Assembly: GCA_029202485.1 (NCBI GenBank)
Contig: CP119313.1
Span: forward strand, 496,001 to 560,000
Reading direction: 5' to 3'
Length of the DNA stretch: 64,000 nucleotides
Source: Candidatus Pedobacter colombiensis
Lineage (GTDB): Bacteria; Bacteroidota; Bacteroidia; Sphingobacteriales; Sphingobacteriaceae
A program made the translations under genes and the position numbers. Below the pieces are notes generated by a model, which saw only the letters and a program-made list of their open reading frames with translations, made no database searches and was not told the DNA's origin. This document shows positions 43,955 to 53,267 of the stretch, in pieces. Numbering within the stretch: the stretch's first letter is position 1; each line of letters starts with the position of its first letter.

Positions 43955-46900
43955 ATGAACCAAACTTTTACTAAAAGCGGTTATAAACACCGTTTGTCTA
44001 AACTTGCCAGACTTTTCTGTCTGTTCTACCTCACCTTTATATGCGCACTTCCAGTCAGTGCATTTGCGCAAGCAGGAAGGTTTACCATTTCCGGTAAACA
44101 AATCAGCATAACTGAGCTGTTCCATAAAATGAAGGAACAGCAGCGAGATCTCGATTTTTTTTATAGCAATGATGAATTTGATGCATCCCGGAAAGTGGAT
44201 GTTAACGTCTCAAATGTTTCGCTCGATGAGCTGATGAAGATTGTACTCAATACGAGTTATAGTTATCAGCTTATTGATAATCATTTGGTTATAAAGCCAA
44301 GGATTTCGGGGAATCAACTTGCCACTGTGAAAAGCGTTTCGCATGACATTACTGGTATCGTTACAGACAAAGAAGGAAGTGGAATTCCCGGAGTATTGGT
44401 AAAAGCTAAGCTTGAAAAAACAACAACGGTTACAGATATCAATGGTCGTTATGCAATTCGCGTACATGACGAGGATGTTTTGGAGTTTTCATTTGTGGGG
44501 TTCGAAAAACAAGAACAGCGTGTAAAGGGAAAAAGCAGGATAGATGTTTTATTAAAAGAGGATGTAGCTTTTTTGAACGAAGTAGTGGTTACGGGTTATC
44601 AAACTTTGAAAAAGAAGGATGCACCAGGGGCAATTTTTGTCCTTCCTGAATCAGAAATTGAACAAAATAATAATCGTTCACTAAATAGATTATTGGAGGG
44701 GGCTGTTCCTGGATTGGTCATTTATAAAGATGCAAAAGGATTAGACGACTTAAGAATCAGAGGGGGTAGCTCACTACGCGCAGGTACCCAGCCGCTTCTG
44801 GTAATTGATGGTTTCGTAAGTACTCTATTTCCGGATATCAACGAAATCTCGAATATTACTGTACTAAAAGATGCTTCAGCTTCAGCTGTATGGGGCTCAC
44901 AGGCAGCCAATGGCGTAATTGTTATCACTACAAAAAAAGGTAAGGCTGGAAAATTACAAATTAACTATTCCGGTAATGTTAGGATTGCAAATCGTCCAGA
45001 TTACAATGAGCTACGTAGGGCAGATGCGGCATCAGTGATAGATTATCAAAAAGAACAGTATGATAAAGGGTATATTGGTTCCTATCTTTTTGATGGCTAC
45101 AAGACTGGTTATTCTCAGTCTATAGGCATTATAAGTGATTACGACAGAAAGGACATCACTTTGGCCCAACGCGACCAAAGACTGGCTGCATTAGCCAGCT
45201 TATCTAATAAAGAGCAGATTGATAATTTATTGTTGCGTCCGGCAGCTAGTCAAAGTCATTTTATGTCTTTTTCGGGAGGATCTGATAAGATGCTGTATTT
45301 CCTATCGGGAAATTATCAGTCTAACCTGGGAGGTGCCCAGGGAAACAATTCCGATGTCATGACCATAAACTCCAGAAACACTTTTAAACTGGCCAGTTTT
45401 GTAGATATGAGAACGGATTTCTCATTCAATTATTCTTCAGGAAAGAACGGCTATTCGGATATGCAAAGCAATATCCGAAAACTATTGCCTTATCAAATGT
45501 TAGAGGACAACCAAGGTAATTATGTTTATGATTATATAAATTTCAACAAAACAGAGAACGATAGGTTAAAAGGTCTGGGATATTTGGATAACGGTTTTAA
45601 CCTGCTCGAAGAAAATCGTCAAGCCAATAATACAAACAAAGGATGGGGACTGAAAACAAGGGTTGGTGCGGATTGGAAAATAATTAAAGGATTGAGCCTA
45701 TCTAACGATTTTATTTATGAGCGTACCACAAATACCATTAGAAACAGATATGTAGAGACAGGATATGATGCGAGAACATTAATTAACCGTTTGACCTCAG
45801 TAGACGCTATTACTAAGAAGTTGATACTCAATATTCCTAAAGGTGATATTTTGGATTTAAATACGACAACATATAATAATTACGCGTTCCGCAATCAGCT
45901 GAATTACATCAATACAATTAAAGAAAAGCATTATGTAAATGTAATCGCAGGTTTTGACTTACGCAAAACAATAACTGAAGCTAACAATGGGCGACACCTG
46001 GGCTATAATGACGATTTGTTAAGTTTCCAAAATGTAGATGGAAAGACATTGGCAGCTACAGGTATCAAGTGGTGGGATGGCTCAACCCAAAAATATGATC
46101 CTGCTTCTTATGACGGCTTTAAATTTGTTGACAATCGCGAGTATTCTTTTTATTCGACTTTCACCTACACTTATGATACGCGCTATAATTTTAGCGCGAG
46201 TTACAGAACGGACCATTCTAATTTGTTTGGGGCAGACCCTAAGTTTAAAAGAACACCTTTGTGGTCTATTGGAGGGCAATGGAATATCAGTAATGAGGAT
46301 TTCTTTAAGTCGAACGTAGTTTCTAATTTAGGCTTTAGGGCAACTTATGGCTTAACAGGGAATTTTGATAGAAGTAGTTTAACTACAACGTATTTAGTAG
46401 CTTCACGGTTTCTCAGCACTATTACCAATGACTATTGGGCGAGGTTAAGTACCCCCCCAAATCCTAAGCTTCGTTGGGAACGTTCACAAACATTTAATTT
46501 GGGAGCAGATCTTGGGTTGTTGACAAACCGTTTTACGATGTCATTGGACTACTACAGGAAATATAGCTATGACTTATTGGGTAATCAGGATCTTGATCCT
46601 ACCGTTGGATTGACCTCGGCAATCATCAATTCTGCTAATATGATTAATCACGGAGTTGAGTTGAGTTTGAAGGCTGGTATTATAACAACTAAAGATTTTA
46701 GCTGGATCAGTAACCTGAACCTGGGTTATAACAAAAATAAAGTGACGAGCAATAAAATTACAGATAGCAGTCCTGCAATTAATCGCCCCAATGGTACTGT
46801 TCCTTTTTTGGAAGGCTATCCTCGTGAGTCAATTTGGAGTTATAAATGGGCTGGATTGGACAATACCGGCAGGCCACAGGTTTATGATGGGGATGGTAAC

Positions 46901-47476
46901 AAAATCTATATTCCGAATATTGGATCCTTGATTTACAGTGGTACCGTCAGACCAAAATTAAGTGGAGGCTGGAGCAATATCTTTAGATATAAAGGCTTTG
47001 AAGCAATGGCTTTCTTAGTATTTAACTATGGCCATGTTGCACGCCGGGAAATGCCAAGAATGGATGTTTTCGACTGGAGTGGTGCGTATAACAATCAGAT
47101 TGCACAGCGTTGGCGTAAACCGGGCGACGAGTTAACTACTGATATTCCTACATTAGTGGATATGGCTTTTGTTAACGAAAGTGATAGTTATATGAGATCT
47201 GCAACTTTATCGACTAACAGCATTATTGATGCCTCCTTCGTTAGACTTAGGGAAGTGCAGTTTGGTTATAACTTTAAGCCAGCTTTCTTAAAAGGAACAC
47301 CATTTAAATCTATTAGGGCAGTAGCGCAGATGAATAACCTTTACTTATTTAAGAAAAATAAGTTTGGTATTGATCCTGAGGCTTTAACTGGGGCATCTTC
47401 TACATCCAATATTGCTTCGATATATGCATTGCCAGAGCCTTTAACTACCACAATCGGCCTTAATTTCAGTCTTTAA
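43955..47476 (+). CDS. SusC/RagA-type TonB-dependent transporter with N-terminal STN signalling domain
   Basis: A 1173-residue outer-membrane transporter. After a long signal peptide (to about residue 39) comes an STN domain (about 45-115, ISITELFHKMKEQQ... LVIKP) that contacts the FecR protein, then a CarboxypepD-reg-like domain, and a plug with NRLLEGAVPGL, PLLVIDGFV and ILKDASASAVWGSQAANGVIVI. The C-terminal residues INFSL-type end (GLNFSL) lacks the final Phe. With the sigma and anti-sigma genes upstream it forms a self-inducing import system. The substrate is not a clear glycan, as no glycosidase is linked. Confidence 0.95.
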   Translation: MNQTFTKSGYKHRLSKLARLFCLFYLTFICALPVSAFAQAGRFTISGKQISITELFHKMKEQQRDLDFFYSNDEFDASRKVDVNVSNVSLDELMKIVLNTSYSYQLIDNHLVIKPRISGNQLATVKSVSHDITGIVTDKEGSGIPGVLVKAKLEKTTTVTDINGRYAIRVHDEDVLEFSFVGFEKQEQRVKGKSRIDVLLKEDVAFLNEVVVTGYQTLKKKDAPGAIFVLPESEIEQNNNRSLNRLLEGAVPGLVIYKDAKGLDDLRIRGGSSLRAGTQPLLVIDGFVSTLFPDINEISNITVLKDASASAVWGSQAANGVIVITTKKGKAGKLQINYSGNVRIANRPDYNELRRADAASVIDYQKEQYDKGYIGSYLFDGYKTGYSQSIGIISDYDRKDITLAQRDQRLAALASLSNKEQIDNLLLRPAASQSHFMSFSGGSDKMLYFLSGNYQSNLGGAQGNNSDVMTINSRNTFKLASFVDMRTDFSFNYSSGKNGYSDMQSNIRKLLPYQMLEDNQGNYVYDYINFNKTENDRLKGLGYLDNGFNLLEENRQANNTNKGWGLKTRVGADWKIIKGLSLSNDFIYERTTNTIRNRYVETGYDARTLINRLTSVDAITKKLILNIPKGDILDLNTTTYNNYAFRNQLNYINTIKEKHYVNVIAGFDLRKTITEANNGRHLGYNDDLLSFQNVDGKTLAATGIKWWDGSTQKYDPASYDGFKFVDNREYSFYSTFTYTYDTRYNFSASYRTDHSNLFGADPKFKRTPLWSIGGQWNISNEDFFKSNVVSNLGFRATYGLTGNFDRSSLTTTYLVASRFLSTITNDYWARLSTPPNPKLRWERSQTFNLGADLGLLTNRFTMSLDYYRKYSYDLLGNQDLDPTVGLTSAIINSANMINHGVELSLKAGIITTKDFSWISNLNLGYNKNKVTSNKITDSSPAINRPNGTVPFLEGYPRESIWSYKWAGLDNTGRPQVYDGDGNKIYIPNIGSLIYSGTVRPKLSGGWSNIFRYKGFEAMAFLVFNYGHVARREMPRMDVFDWSGAYNNQIAQRWRKPGDELTTDIPTLVDMAFVNESDSYMRSATLSTNSIIDASFVRLREVQFGYNFKPAFLKGTPFKSIRAVAQMNNLYLFKKNKFGIDPEALTGASSTSNIASIYALPEPLTTTIGLNFSL

Positions 47477-47489
47477 TAAACGTCTAATA

Positions 47490-48890
47490 ATGAAAACATC
47501 AATGAATATCACGATGAAAAAATATAGCATTTTAATCTTAACAGTATTTGCATTATCCGGCTGTCAGAAGTTTCTGGATGTAGTGCCTAAAGGGAAATTT
47601 ATTCCCAGGTACATTAAAGATTATGAGGAACTTTCTGCAAATACTTCATACAGCAGCAATAGTAATGCAGCTTTGGAACGTTTATCTGACAATATCTATT
47701 TTAGTGACGCCAAAATATCCACTTCTTCAACACAAAGTACAACTAAGGCTTATCAATGGAAGCCTGAAATTTATATTGAAACTGAGACAGATGGAGGATG
47801 GGACCCTATGTATAACAATATTTACAATACCAATATCATTATTAATGATGTAGAAAAAATGACAGATGGTACTGAACAACAACGTAAAGAAGTACTTGGA
47901 GATGCCTTTTTTAACCGGGCTTATGCGTATTGGAACCTGGTTAATCTGTACGCAAAGGATTACGACGCCAGTACAGCTGCTACAGATTTGGGTGTGCCAT
48001 TGATAACGGTTGCAGATCTGGAAGCAAAACCAACAAGAGCTACAGTTGCGGCTGTTTATGAATTGATACTTCAGGATTTACTGAAAGCGAAAGACCAGTT
48101 ACCTGATGTAGCTAAAAACGTATTCCGCAATGATAAAACGACTGCATTTGCTTTATTAGCCAGAGTTTATCAGAGTATGGATAACTATCCAGAGGCTAAA
48201 AAGTATGCCAACATGGCCCTGCAGATTAAAAGTACTTTGTTAGACTATAATACCTACAGTTTTGTTAATCCTTTATTACCGTATTCTGGAGTTAACAACC
48301 GGACTTCGAACTATTACCTGCATCCTGAAATGCTATCTTATAAAGTAACCGGTTTTGGAACTATTTTAACAGGTGTTTCCATTTCTCCAGATTTTTTAAG
48401 TGTTTTAGGTACGAAAGATCTTCGGTATGTATTTAATTTTACCAACTTAGAAACCAATGGGAAACCGACAGCTGAACCTTATCCTCTATACCTGAGGTTT
48501 GAGCTGAATTATAACATCGCCGTTCCGGAAATGATGTTGATCGTAGCTGAAGCTGAAGCTCGTGCAGGTCAAATAGCTCCTGCGCTTAACCAATTGAATA
48601 ATTTAAGGAAGAAAAGGTTTAAGCCGGCAGATTACACTGATTTAACTGCTGCAACACCCGATGATGCTTTAAAACTAGTGATTGATGAACGTCGAAGAGA
48701 GTTATTTGGTAAAGGTTTGCGTTGGTTTGATATGAGACGATTAGATAGCGATAGTCGTTTTAGAAAAACTTATACCCGGGCCAATACTGCTGCGAGCTAT
48801 AAATTGGAGGCTGGTTCTAATATTTTCGTACAACAAATTCCAGGTAAAGTGATGTTGTTAAATCCTGGTATTCTTCCTAATCCCAGATAA
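47490..48890 (+). CDS. SusD/RagB-family surface lipoprotein
   Basis: A 466-residue lipoprotein; the ATG at 47490 or 47514 both lead into the signal peptide ending ALSGC. The mature start QKFLDVVPKGKFIP and the C-terminal IDERRRELFGKGLRWFDMRRL are SusD signatures. It should form the lid of the STN-type SusC. Its stop codon TAA is immediately followed by the ATG of the thioredoxin-like gene, so the two are tightly coupled. Confidence 0.92.
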   Translation: MKTSMNITMKKYSILILTVFALSGCQKFLDVVPKGKFIPRYIKDYEELSANTSYSSNSNAALERLSDNIYFSDAKISTSSTQSTTKAYQWKPEIYIETETDGGWDPMYNNIYNTNIIINDVEKMTDGTEQQRKEVLGDAFFNRAYAYWNLVNLYAKDYDASTAATDLGVPLITVADLEAKPTRATVAAVYELILQDLLKAKDQLPDVAKNVFRNDKTTAFALLARVYQSMDNYPEAKKYANMALQIKSTLLDYNTYSFVNPLLPYSGVNNRTSNYYLHPEMLSYKVTGFGTILTGVSISPDFLSVLGTKDLRYVFNFTNLETNGKPTAEPYPLYLRFELNYNIAVPEMMLIVAEAEARAGQIAPALNQLNNLRKKRFKPADYTDLTAATPDDALKLVIDERRRELFGKGLRWFDMRRLDSDSRFRKTYTRANTAASYKLEAGSNIFVQQIPGKVMLLNPGILPNPR

Positions 48891-49991
48891 ATGAACTTGT
48901 CTTCTATAAAGATTGCTGGTTTAGCAACCATGCTGTGCTTTACAACAATAGGCGCTATTGCTCAGAATGGATATCAGATTAAAGGACGGATGGTTGGGCT
49001 AACCCAACCATCTATGGCCTATTTGTATAGTTTTGATAAAGGCCGGAATCTACTGGATAGTGCAGTGGTTACAGATGGTAGTTTTACTTTTACAGGGAAG
49101 GTAAAGCATCCTTTATCTGCTTCTGTACAAATCAAAAAAATCAGGAAGTCACTCTCTCTATTTCTAGAGAACGACAATTATGTTTTGGTTATGCATCAGG
49201 ACTGGAAGGATAAGGATAGCATTAGTGGCGGAGAGGAAATGCGGATTGAACGGGCTTATGGTAAAGACACTGCTGAGCTGATGAAACAAATGCAAGTGCT
49301 TGCCGAACGTTATAGTAAATTGGGTAAGGAGGAAAGGATTAATGAGGGGGAGGAGATGAACAAGCTAAATGAAAAAATAGGGCGTATACAGCGCAGCTAT
49401 ATTCAGAAGTATCCAGCCTCGCTTGCTGTTTTACACATCATGCGGCCCCAATTTGATGTCATGAATTATAAGCAGTTGCAAGAAATGAAAAGTCTGTTTT
49501 CTCCTCTTCTTGCTTATTCGGATGTGTACCAGCATCTGACAGAACTTTTGGCAAAAAAGAAAGCTGAGTTTTTGGTTGGGCAACAAGCTCCCGATTTCAG
49601 TCTGCCTGATTTATCTGGTAAGTCGATTGCCTTATCTTCCTTAAAGGGTAAATATGTGGTTGTTGACTTCTGGGCATCCTGGTGTACGCCATGCCGTGCA
49701 GCTAATCAAAAGATCAAACCACTCTACGATAAATATAAGAACAAGGGATTTGAAATGATCTCTGTTTCCATGGACGATAAAAAAGAGCTATGGGTTAATG
49801 CGATTAAAAAGGATGGATTACCATGGCTTCAAGTATCTGAGTTGATAGGGATAAAAGGTTCTGAAGTAGCTAAAAAATATAGCGTTAGCAGCTTGCCAAC
49901 TGTGTTTTTGCTTGATCCAAGTGGTAAAGTGATCGCTCAAAATATCTCTGAAAAAGAATTGGAAGAGATTTTACATACAAACTTAAAATAA
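48891..49991 (+). CDS. TlpA-like thiol:disulfide oxidoreductase with DUF4369-type N-terminus
   Basis: A 366-residue secreted protein. A signal peptide ends near GAIAQ; residues 28-120 match the DUF4369 beta domain (YQIKGRMVGLTQPSMAYLYSF); a helical linker follows; the C-terminal 135 residues are an AhpC/TSA/TlpA thioredoxin fold with the redox motif WCTPC (264-268) and the cis-proline segment VSSLPTVFLLD. Such proteins are frequent partners of SusC/SusD in Bacteroidota, though their target is unknown. It begins directly at the SusD stop. Confidence 0.88.
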   Translation: MNLSSIKIAGLATMLCFTTIGAIAQNGYQIKGRMVGLTQPSMAYLYSFDKGRNLLDSAVVTDGSFTFTGKVKHPLSASVQIKKIRKSLSLFLENDNYVLVMHQDWKDKDSISGGEEMRIERAYGKDTAELMKQMQVLAERYSKLGKEERINEGEEMNKLNEKIGRIQRSYIQKYPASLAVLHIMRPQFDVMNYKQLQEMKSLFSPLLAYSDVYQHLTELLAKKKAEFLVGQQAPDFSLPDLSGKSIALSSLKGKYVVVDFWASWCTPCRAANQKIKPLYDKYKNKGFEMISVSMDDKKELWVNAIKKDGLPWLQVSELIGIKGSEVAKKYSVSSLPTVFLLDPSGKVIAQNISEKELEEILHTNLK

Positions 49992-50050
49992 CAACGATCC
50001 TGATGAGAGAATTATCAATAGTCTTGGGTCTAAATTTTAATAAATAACCA

Positions 50051-51322
50051 ATGACTAAATTCAAAATATTGGTGTCACTATTGCTGTGGCAAGGAGCTTT
50101 ATATGCCCAAAATCTTACATCTATTCTACTAAAAAATGCGACCATTATTGATGGTGATGCTGGTGTAAAACCACGCATTGGATCAGTGTTGATAGAAAAT
50201 GGACTGGTTAAATCTGTATCTTATACATCATTGAAAGGTGTAAATAGCCAAACCAAAGTGATTGATTGTACCGGTAAGTTTGTTACTCCGGGGTTGATGG
50301 ATTCACATGTGCATTTAGGGACAGGTGATTTAAGCAATCTTAAAAAAGCCCACGCTACCACCGATAGTATTCTGAAAAACTTACTCATACATGGAATAAC
50401 CACTGTAAGAGACATGGCTGGTAATGCACCTTATTTGGCTGATTGTAAGAAATCCATTCAGGAAGGTAAAGTATCTGGACCAGACATATTTTATGCTGCA
50501 CAATTTGCAGGTCCCAGCTATTTTAAAATGATGAGCAGTGGTCGAAAAGGAGAAAGAGACCTGGGGACTAGCGCATGGTATCGTGCAATTAGCACTGAAG
50601 CAGATGTAAAACCTGCCATTGCTGCGGCTAAAAAAGTTGGCGCTACGGGAATCAAGGTTTACGCCAACCTAAATAAAAAGCTGATCAGGGAAATTACTGA
50701 TGAGGCACACAAGCAAGGATTATTAGTCTGGGCTCATGCGGCAATTTTTCCTTCTAAACCAATGGATGTAGCACAATCTGGTGTAAATAGCATGTCTCAT
50801 GCTAACGATCTCGTCTTTCAACAGATAAAGGGTGATACCATAGAGATTGGTGCAGCCTGGGCGCAATTGTATAAAAGGTTAAAGCTGGATAGTAATGTTC
50901 GTGATCAGATGCTGCTGGAAATGAAAAGGCGTAAAACATTTTTAGATCCTACCGTTTTTCATGCCGAAAATAACAAGATGGTCAATGCTGCATTAATTAC
51001 CCGTAGGGCAAATGAACTGGGAATAAAGATGGTTACAGGGACTGATTGGGTTTATCCTACTAAAAATGAAAGCATTCCATTACTTGAGGAAATGAAACTG
51101 CTTTCTCGTAAATGCGGATTGACTAACCTGGAGGTAATAGAGGCTGCTACTTTAAATGGTGCACTGGTAACCGGATTAAGTGACAGAGGAGTTGTTCGTA
51201 CAGGTAAAAGAGCCGATTTACTGGTTTTAAATGCTGACCCTTTGAAATCGCTGGATACTTTTGATAAACCGGCATTTGTTTTAAAAGCCGGCGTGGTAGA
51301 GTTTACATTGCCGGTGCAATAA
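50051..51322 (+). CDS. Secreted amidohydrolase (imidazolonepropionase/prolidase-like)
   Basis: A 423-residue metal-dependent hydrolase with a signal peptide (to about residue 20). The metal ligands of the amidohydrolase superfamily are visible: His86 and His88 in DSHVHLG, a likely carboxylated Lys in GIKVYA, His in WAHAA, His in MSHAND and Asp in GTDW. The superfamily includes dipeptidases acting on Xaa-Pro, Xaa-Arg or Xaa-Lys and other cyclic amides. It lies 59 nt behind the thioredoxin-like gene, so it likely belongs to the sigma-controlled import locus and processes what the transporter brings in. Confidence 0.85.
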   Translation: MTKFKILVSLLLWQGALYAQNLTSILLKNATIIDGDAGVKPRIGSVLIENGLVKSVSYTSLKGVNSQTKVIDCTGKFVTPGLMDSHVHLGTGDLSNLKKAHATTDSILKNLLIHGITTVRDMAGNAPYLADCKKSIQEGKVSGPDIFYAAQFAGPSYFKMMSSGRKGERDLGTSAWYRAISTEADVKPAIAAAKKVGATGIKVYANLNKKLIREITDEAHKQGLLVWAHAAIFPSKPMDVAQSGVNSMSHANDLVFQQIKGDTIEIGAAWAQLYKRLKLDSNVRDQMLLEMKRRKTFLDPTVFHAENNKMVNAALITRRANELGIKMVTGTDWVYPTKNESIPLLEEMKLLSRKCGLTNLEVIEAATLNGALVTGLSDRGVVRTGKRADLLVLNADPLKSLDTFDKPAFVLKAGVVEFTLPVQ

Positions 51323-51341
51323 TTTTAGCAGATAAAAAGAA

Positions 51342-51372
51342 AGCGAGAATGATCCTACCGACCATTCCCGCT
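51342..51372. terminator. Hairpin after the amidohydrolase gene
   Basis: Arms AGCG-A-GAATG (51342-51351) and CATTC-C-CGCT (51363-51372) pair with one mismatch around an 11-nt loop. There is no T run on the plus strand, so it would act as a weak terminator there; on the minus strand it is followed by a T-rich stretch. The sequence up to 51440 shows nothing else recognisable. Confidence 0.4.
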
Positions 51373-51441
51373 CATCTAAATTAACGCTCTCAAATACATA
51401 GACGCTTTATAAAGGAGAATATTGTGCAGGACATAATTTTT

Positions 51442-51472
51442 TTTGGAAATTAAAATAATGACATTACCTTTG
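51442..51472 (+). promoter_or_regulatory. Promoter of the Rrf2 regulator gene
   Basis: TTTG (51442-51445), a 19-nt spacer and TACCTTTG (51465-51472) match the Bacteroidota promoter consensus exactly. Transcription would begin near 51479, inside the inverted repeat described next and about 18 nt before the chosen start codon. Confidence 0.8.
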
Positions 51473-51474
51473 TA

Positions 51475-51495
51475 CTGTAATATTTGTAGTTACAG
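51475..51495. promoter_or_regulatory. Inverted repeat at the Rrf2 gene transcription start
   Basis: CTGTAA (51475-51480) and TTACAG (51490-51495) are perfect complements separated by 9 nt, right behind the -7 element and ending 1 nt before the start codon. Position and symmetry suit an autoregulatory operator of the dimeric Rrf2 protein. Confidence 0.65.
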
Positions 51496-51496
51496 A

Positions 51497-51907
51497 ATGA
51501 ATAACTCAAGATTTGCCATATCGTTACATATCCTTACCCTGCTGGAAAAAGCGAAGGAAGAACTTTTGTCCTCCGACTATATTGCCGGTAGCATCAATAT
51601 CAACCCGGTATTGGTAAGAAAGGAACTGATCAATTTGCGCAATCATGGTTTTGTAAACAGTAAAGAAGGGAAGAATGGTGGTAGCTCTTTGGCTAAATCT
51701 GCCGATAATATCTCTTTAGCTGAGGTTTATAGTGCTGTAAAACAAAATAATCTGCTAGGTGTTTCTAAAAATACACCCAATCCGCAATGTCCGGTGGGCA
51801 AACAGATCAATAAGCATTTAGATGATTTATACGAATCAACGGAAAAGGTATTGTTAAAAGAACTGTCAGGTAAAACACTAGCTGATTTCAGCAGAGCGTT
51901 CATTTGA
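51497..51907 (+). CDS. Rrf2-family transcriptional regulator
   Basis: A 136-residue winged-helix regulator. The ATG at 51497 is used because it gives the typical N-terminus NNSRFAISLHILTLL and because the promoter's -7 box ends at 51472; longer starts at 51443 (TTG) or 51458 (ATG) would lie upstream of the transcription start. The recognition helix region is INPVLVRKELINLRNHGFV. Only one cysteine (Cys98) remains, so it cannot carry the three-Cys iron-sulfur site of IscR or NsrR; it resembles YwnA-type members that sense electrophiles or oxidants. An NAD(P)-binding oxidoreductase gene follows after 68 nt. Confidence 0.88.
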   Translation: MNNSRFAISLHILTLLEKAKEELLSSDYIAGSININPVLVRKELINLRNHGFVNSKEGKNGGSSLAKSADNISLAEVYSAVKQNNLLGVSKNTPNPQCPVGKQINKHLDDLYESTEKVLLKELSGKTLADFSRAFI

Positions 51908-51975
51908 TTTTTTTTAGGTTAAACTGTAATAAAATAAATTACAATATAAAGCAAAGAATAACAAATAAAAAGAAT

Positions 51976-52626
51976 ATGAAAACAGTATTAATAGGAGCAA
52001 GTGGCTTTGTAGGGGCCAGCATTTTAAATGAATTGTTAAACCGTGGACACGAGGTGACTGCAATTGTACGTCATGCTGAAAAGATAACGACCAAAAACGA
52101 TAAACTAATCGTAAAGGCAATAGATGTGTTAAATACAGATGAATTAACCGCAGCCATACAAGGTGCTGATGCAGTAATTAGTGCTTACAACGCAGGTTGG
52201 AGCAATCCTAGCCTATACATTGATTTTATTGCGGGTTCTGAAGCGATACAGAAAGCCGTAAAAGCATCTGGTGTAAAGCGATTGATCATAATTGGTGGTG
52301 CAGGCAGTTTAGAAATTGACGGTGAACAGCTGGTTGATGGGCCTGATTTTCCCGAAGCTTATAAAGCAGGAGCAACAGCTGCCAGGGATTACTTAAATAC
52401 AATTAAACAAGAAAAGGATTTGCAATGGACATTCTTTAGTCCGGCTATTGAAATGCATCCGGGAATTGACAAAGGCCGTACCGCGCAGTATCGCTTAGGT
52501 CAGAATAGTCCTGTATTTGATGAAACCGGTAGAAGCTCACTTTCTGTTCAGGATTTAGCAGTAGCAATTGTTGATGAGCTGGAACAGAATAAACATCTTC
52601 AACAAAGATTTACTGCTGGTTACTAA
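51976..52626 (+). CDS. NAD(P)-binding oxidoreductase (NmrA-like / atypical SDR)
   Basis: A 216-residue Rossmann-fold protein. The ATG at 51976 is chosen as it starts the nucleotide-binding strand MKTVLIGASGFVG with GxxGxxG at residues 7-13; an upstream start would add a Lys-rich tail. There is no SDR YxxxK motif, so it falls in the atypical SDR group together with NmrA and BVR-B-like flavin or quinone reductases. Its partnership with a single-Cys Rrf2 regulator suggests a role in response to reactive electrophiles or quinones; this is inferred from position. Confidence 0.85.
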   Translation: MKTVLIGASGFVGASILNELLNRGHEVTAIVRHAEKITTKNDKLIVKAIDVLNTDELTAAIQGADAVISAYNAGWSNPSLYIDFIAGSEAIQKAVKASGVKRLIIIGGAGSLEIDGEQLVDGPDFPEAYKAGATAARDYLNTIKQEKDLQWTFFSPAIEMHPGIDKGRTAQYRLGQNSPVFDETGRSSLSVQDLAVAIVDELEQNKHLQQRFTAGY

Positions 52627-52694
52627 GAAGATAAGTAATGACTAATATATGACTTGATATTGTGTTACTTTTGCGGCGAATATAGAAAAGATAG

Positions 52695-53267
52695 ATGCCA
52701 AGAAGAATAATTAGAAAACAATATCGTAAAGCGAGATATATTCTGTATCGCGAAACACTTATCGATGCCAGGGAACATGTACTTACTTTTATAGGATCTT
52801 TTGTTGGTATTGGTTTAATAGGATTATTAAACAGTAAGTATCTGGTTGCGAGTGAGAATTTATTTCTTATCGGTTCGTTTGGAGCATCTTCTGTACTGGT
52901 GTATGGCATTATTAACAGCCCGCTAGCTCAGCCGCGTAATCTGATTGGAGGTCATGTGATCTCCGCAATTATAGGGGTTACTATTTTTAAACTCTTTGCA
53001 GGCGAGCTTTGGCTTGCCTGCGCTTTAGCTGTTTCTTTATCCATTGTAGCCATGCAAATTACCAAAACCTTACATCCCCCAGGTGGAGCTACGGCATTGA
53101 TTGCGGTAACAGGTGGCGAAAAAATTAGAGAGTTGGGCTATATGTATGTGCTGTCGCCGGTGTTATCAGGTGTGTTGATTCTCTTTGCTGTTGCATTGAT
53201 CTTTAACAATTTAAGGCATCGAAAATACCCTTCAACACCCATATTAAAGAGAAGGCGTCGACTATAG
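52695..53267 (+). CDS. HPP-family integral membrane protein
   Basis: A 190-residue inner-membrane protein with about four hydrophobic helices and the family signature around TKTLHPPGGATALIAV, which includes the His-Pro-Pro motif that names it. Some HPP-family proteins of plants and cyanobacteria transport nitrite; in other bacteria the role is unknown. TACTTTTG at 52666-52673 matches a -7 promoter element, but no clear TTTG lies at the right distance upstream. The stop overlaps the end of the converging ThuA gene by 6 nt. Confidence 0.88.
   Translation: MPRRIIRKQYRKARYILYRETLIDAREHVLTFIGSFVGIGLIGLLNSKYLVASENLFLIGSFGASSVLVYGIINSPLAQPRNLIGGHVISAIIGVTIFKLFAGELWLACALAVSLSIVAMQITKTLHPPGGATALIAVTGGEKIRELGYMYVLSPVLSGVLILFAVALIFNNLRHRKYPSTPILKRRRRL

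Noticed and set aside
51443..51496. Longer N-terminus for the Rrf2 regulator
   Set aside because: It would start within or just upstream of the consensus promoter, before the predicted transcription start, and adds residues not seen in the family.
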